From the NCBI RefSeq assembly GCF_000717995.1, contig NZ_JODM01000023.1, positions 38,918 to 102,917 of the forward strand: a DNA stretch of 64,000 nt, given 5' to 3'. Position 1 is the first letter of the stretch. Each line of letters begins with the position of its first letter. Made by a program: the position numbers and the translations under genes. The notes under the pieces are model-generated. The model had not been told where the DNA came from. It did not search any database and was given only the letters and a program-made list of their open reading frames with translations. Positions 61,445-64,000 of this stretch are shown in pieces. The DNA is from Streptomyces violaceorubidus. GTDB lineage: Bacteria; Actinomycetota; Actinomycetes; Streptomycetales; Streptomycetaceae.

Positions 61445-62319
61445 GCGGCCATCTCCGTGCCGGTCGTGCCCGCGCCGTCGAGGACGAGCAGGTAGCCGTC
61501 CTCCAGGGTCGGTTCGGCGGGCTCCGCACCAGGGGGCGGATCGCCCACGTTCCGGAAGGAACCGGTCCCGGTGCGCCATCCGGCCTTCGCTCCGGGGTCC
61601 TTCTCCGTGCTGCTCCACACCCGCCCGGCGGCCCGCGCGGTCAGCTCGGCCGGAGTCCCGTCGAACCGCACGGCCCCGGCCGCCATGACGATCACGCGGT
61701 GGCAGAGCATCGCCACGTCCTCGGTCTGGTGGGTGGACAGCAGCACGGTCCGCCCCTCCCCCGCCCCGGCGATCAGCTCCCTGAACCGCATCCGCTGCTC
61801 GGGGTCGAGGCCGACGGTCGGCTCGTCCAGCACCAGGAACCCCGGGTCCCCCACCAGGGCGGCGGCCAGCGCGACCCGCTGCCGCATGCCCCCGGACAGC
61901 TTCTTGATCCGGCGCCCGCGCACGTCCCCGAGGTCGACCTCCTCCAGTACCCGCCGCACCTCGCGGTGCCGCTCCCGGCGGTCCGCCAGCTCCTTCAGGA
62001 TCGCCACGTAGTCGACGAACTCGAAGGCGGTGAAGTCCGGGTGGAAACCGGGCGTCTGCGGCAGATAGCCGAGCCGCCGCCGCACCTCCTGCCTGCCGCG
62101 CGCGCTGCCGGGGTCGTGCCCGAGGACGGTGAAGGCCCCCCGGTCCGCGGGCACGGCGGTGGCGAGCACCCGCAGCAGCGTGGTCTTCCCGGCGCCGTTG
62201 GGCCCGAGCAGCCCGGTGACGCCCGGGGTCAGCCGCAGCGACACGTCGTCGAGGGCGCGGGTGCGCCCGTAGTGGAGGCTGAGCCCGGACGCGGAGACGG
62301 TGGGGGTCAGGGAGGTCAT
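61441..62319 (-). CDS. ABC transporter ATP-binding protein
   Basis: A 292-residue ATPase: Walker A LLGPNGAGKTTLL, Q-loop LGYLPQTPG, signature KKLSGGMRQRVALA, Walker B GFLVLDEPTVGLDP and H-loop LLSTHQTED, then a ~60-residue C-terminal extension after GTPAELTARA. It belongs to the ABC-2 export group. ATG 62319 follows the anti-sigma stop by 43 bases; GGAAGTGCC lies upstream. Confidence 0.92.
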   Translation of the reverse strand: MTSLTPTVSASGLSLHYGRTRALDDVSLRLTPGVTGLLGPNGAGKTTLLRVLATAVPADRGAFTVLGHDPGSARGRQEVRRRLGYLPQTPGFHPDFTAFEFVDYVAILKELADRRERHREVRRVLEEVDLGDVRGRRIKKLSGGMRQRVALAAALVGDPGFLVLDEPTVGLDPEQRMRFRELIAGAGEGRTVLLSTHQTEDVAMLCHRVIVMAAGAVRFDGTPAELTARAAGRVWSSTEKDPGAKAGWRTGTGSFRNVGDPPPGAEPAEPTLEDGYLLVLDGAGTTGTEMAA

Positions 62320-62362
62320 ACGGCACTTCCGTACATGAGAAGGATCAAGAAGAACGAAGGAC

Positions 62363-63226
62363 TCACGCCACGCCGCGCGCGGAGACGTCGAACCGGTCGC
62401 GGAACAGGAACAGCAGCCCGGCGCCCAGCACCGCCACACACCCGGAGACGCCCTGTCCGGCCGCGGTGAACGGCGCCAGCGGACCGTCCGTGGACGCGCG
62501 GGCCGCGTCCGCGGCCAGCAGCACGGCCGCCCAGGCGCACACGAGCACGGACGGTGCGAGCACGGGGCCCAGTCGGGGCGTCAGCGCGAGCCCGGTCGCG
62601 GTGAGGGCGAGCCCGGGCAGCAGCCAGGCCAGGGCGGCCGCGCCGTACCCGGGCAGCGCGAGACTGGCCAGACCGCCCACCCCGAGCGCCACCACGAGCA
62701 CGGCGACCGTACGGATCATCAGCAGCCGGAAGCCGTGCATCGGCGAGACGACGGCCATCTCGCGCGTGGGGTCCAGCGTGGGCCCGTAGGCGAGCGCCAC
62801 CGAGACCAGCGGCAGCAGCGGGGCGCAGACCAGGAACAGGGTGGGCCGGCCGGCGGCACCGGCCGTGACGGCCACGAGGAAGGTCATGATCAGCACGGCG
62901 GCGAGCGCACCGAACCAGGACCGCCGCAGTATGGGAGTGGCCGCGAGCAGTCTCGCGGTGCTGTCGCCCACGCCGCAGCGCACCAGCAGGCGCTCGATCG
63001 GCCCCGGCCGGGGCGCGTCCAGCTCGGCGTCGAGCCGGGCCCACCCCGCGTCCAGCGCGGCGCCGTCACTCACCTCGGCGAGGACGCCCCGGCAGGCGGC
63101 GCAGGCGGTCAGATGGGTGTCGGCGGACCAGAGCGCGGGCGCCGCGAGCTCGCCCCGGGCATAGGCCCGCAGGTCGTCCTCGTCCACGTGCCAGGCGTCC
63201 CGGGGACGGCTTTCCTCGATCGTCAT
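62363..63226 (-). CDS. Zinc-finger anti-sigma factor (zf-HC2)
   Basis: A 287-residue protein with a cytoplasmic zf-HC2 anti-sigma domain (~10-60; THLTACAACRG, the HxxxCxxC zinc motif) and about six transmembrane helices. It should hold the adjacent ECF sigma factor at the membrane and release it on a redox or envelope signal. The start ATG 63226 overlaps the sigma stop by four bases (ATGA), so the two are made in step. Confidence 0.9.
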   Translation of the reverse strand: MTIEESRPRDAWHVDEDDLRAYARGELAAPALWSADTHLTACAACRGVLAEVSDGAALDAGWARLDAELDAPRPGPIERLLVRCGVGDSTARLLAATPILRRSWFGALAAVLIMTFLVAVTAGAAGRPTLFLVCAPLLPLVSVALAYGPTLDPTREMAVVSPMHGFRLLMIRTVAVLVVALGVGGLASLALPGYGAAALAWLLPGLALTATGLALTPRLGPVLAPSVLVCAWAAVLLAADAARASTDGPLAPFTAAGQGVSGCVAVLGAGLLFLFRDRFDVSARGVA

Positions 63227-63765
63227 GCCAGCGCCTCCCTCAGCTGCCGACGGGCCCGCATCGCCCGCGTCTTGACCGTGCCCGGCGGGATGCCGAGCAG
63301 GACGGCCGCCTCACGGGTGGTCAGCCCGTCGACGACGGTGGCCTGGAGCACCGCGCGCAGCTCCGGCGAGAGCCTGACGAGCGCGCCGGCGAGGTCCCCG
63401 TGCTCGACCCCGGCGAGGACGCGCTCCTCCGCCGAGACCTCGTCCCGGTGCCGCAGCCGCGCCAGCGCCTGCCGCAGCCGTCCGCGCGCACCCTCGCCGC
63501 GCAGCGCGTCTATCAGCCGCCGCGACCCGATCCGCCACAGCCACCCCGCCACGTCCCCCTCCTCCCGGTAGCGCGCACTGCCGCGCCACACCGCGAGGAA
63601 GGTCTCCTGCACGACGTCGTCGACCACGGCGGCGTCGGCGCAGCGGCTGCGCATGCGGGCGGTCAGCCAGGGCGCGTACCGGCGGTACAGCTCCTCGAAG
63701 GCGCGACGGTCGGCATCCGCCGCGACAGCTCGCAGCAGCTCCCCGTCGCTTCTCGTTTCGCTCAC
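63223..63765 (-). CDS. ECF-type RNA polymerase sigma factor
   Basis: A 180-residue sigma-70 family factor with region 2 (FEELYRRYAPWLTARMRSR, VVQETFLAVWRG) and region 4 (LSPELRAVLQATVVDGLTTR, GIPPGTVKTRAMRARRQL). Length is typical of ECF. GTG 63765 follows GAGGAG. It heads the operon sigma, anti-sigma, ATPase, permease, membrane protein, and presumably drives it in response to the anti-sigma's signal. Confidence 0.93.
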   Translation of the reverse strand: MSETRSDGELLRAVAADADRRAFEELYRRYAPWLTARMRSRCADAAVVDDVVQETFLAVWRGSARYREEGDVAGWLWRIGSRRLIDALRGEGARGRLRQALARLRHRDEVSAEERVLAGVEHGDLAGALVRLSPELRAVLQATVVDGLTTREAAVLLGIPPGTVKTRAMRARRQLREALA

Positions 63766-63924
63766 ATCTCCTCATCGCACGACCCCGGCCGACCGGTTCA
63801 CACGATCTCCGGGCCGGGTTTTCGTGAGGGTAGGGGGTATGGCGAGGCCGGCGCGTTCCCTTGGCACCCGGCGTGGGTGTGGGCGCGGGGGGTCGGGGAC
63901 ACAGCCCGGCGGAGCGGGGTGCCG

Positions 63925-63993
63925 CTGCGCCCACCCGTGCCGCCTGGGGGTACCTCCCAGGCCGTTCAGGCACTGGGGGAGGCACGACTGCCC
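63925..63993. repeat. Streptomyces REP-like intergenic element
   Basis: GTGCCGCCTGGGGGTACCTC continues as CCAGGCCGTTCAGG and then CTGGGGGAGGCACGAC, forming a hairpin-prone unit with GTGCC/GGCAC ends. I recall similar segments scattered in Streptomyces intergenic DNA. It lies near the right edge, in ~235 bp without a gene. Confidence 0.55.
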
Positions 63994-64000
63994 GCAGCTG

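Noticed and set aside
59271..61529. A 752-codon open frame on the minus strand across the ABC genes
   Set aside because: Its N-terminal two thirds are an Arg/Pro/Gly-rich shadow of the permease and ATPase genes; only the last part (59271-59891) reads as a real membrane protein.
63766..63924. A coding gene at the right edge
   Set aside because: No frame has a start with ribosome site or recognisable protein; only the REP-like element lies further right.

Overview
The window is chromosomal DNA from a Streptomyces. It is very GC-rich, most genes have the third-position G/C bias of that genus, and many proteins are recognisable Streptomyces core or developmental products: PhoR/PhoU, MshA, MshD, DevA/DevB/DevE, the c-di-GMP-binding anti-sigma RsiG, Nur and GlnR. 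From memory, the gene order matches the S. coelicolor stretch from about SCO4229 (phoR) down to below SCO4151 (mshD), so this is a conserved core arm with local insertions. Locus names are recalled, not searched. No tRNA, rRNA, CRISPR array, intact transposase or integrase was seen.

Layout. 1-1.8 kb: divergent phoR (cut by the left edge) and phoU around a two-unit PHO box. 1.8-8 kb: a 51-residue Cys-rich peptide gene, a small membrane protein, a stand-alone LanC-like protein with a CCG zinc motif, an AraC/GyrI regulator, two VOC proteins, a lipoprotein, a cupin and a membrane protein. 8-12.7 kb: an accessory-looking stretch with two GntR/HutC regulators, an AT-richer orphan gene, a DUF1152 protein and an RsbW-like ATPase, with matching operator-like repeats. 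12.9-26 kb: core housekeeping (gpmA, MFS, DUF2000/AraC, YbjN-mshA with a sigma-R promoter, methyltransferase, NlpC/P60 hydrolase, receiver-PP2C phosphatase, HbhA-like protein, XRE and MarR regulators, amidohydrolase). 26-31 kb: the devA-devB/devE locus, in which each GntR gene is divergent from a small two-helix membrane protein gene and each pair shares a palindromic operator. 31-36 kb: Eis-like acetyltransferase, asparaginase, rsiG, dtd, YgfZ-like protein, nur. 36.3-39.3 kb: a compact candidate defence operon of HEPN/Abi protein, HsdM-like methylase and half-size HsdS with no HsdR, lying between nur and a nitrobindin gene. 39.5-47 kb: nitrobindin with a 32-residue membrane peptide, a WhiJ/DUF397-type cluster, three overlapping membrane-protein genes, a decayed SDR, a rhodanese preceded by a cysteine-type leader peptide. 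47-59 kb: DUF2993 protein, Pro/Gln-rich membrane protein, MoaD-like protein, hydrolase, glnR with an overlapping upstream ORF, LacI regulator, HtrA-like protease plus MprAB-like two-component system, 5'-nucleotidase, mshD. 59.2-63.8 kb: a five-gene operon of ECF sigma factor, zinc-finger anti-sigma, ABC ATPase and two membrane proteins.

A recurring regulatory theme is leaderless transcription. At least fourteen starts are preceded by TANNNT followed by 6-7 bases and then ATG/GTG. Redox and thiol biology also recurs (mshA, mshD, sigma-R promoter, rhodanese, DsrE, cysteine leader), as does developmental control (DevA/DevE, RsiG, WhiJ-like cluster).
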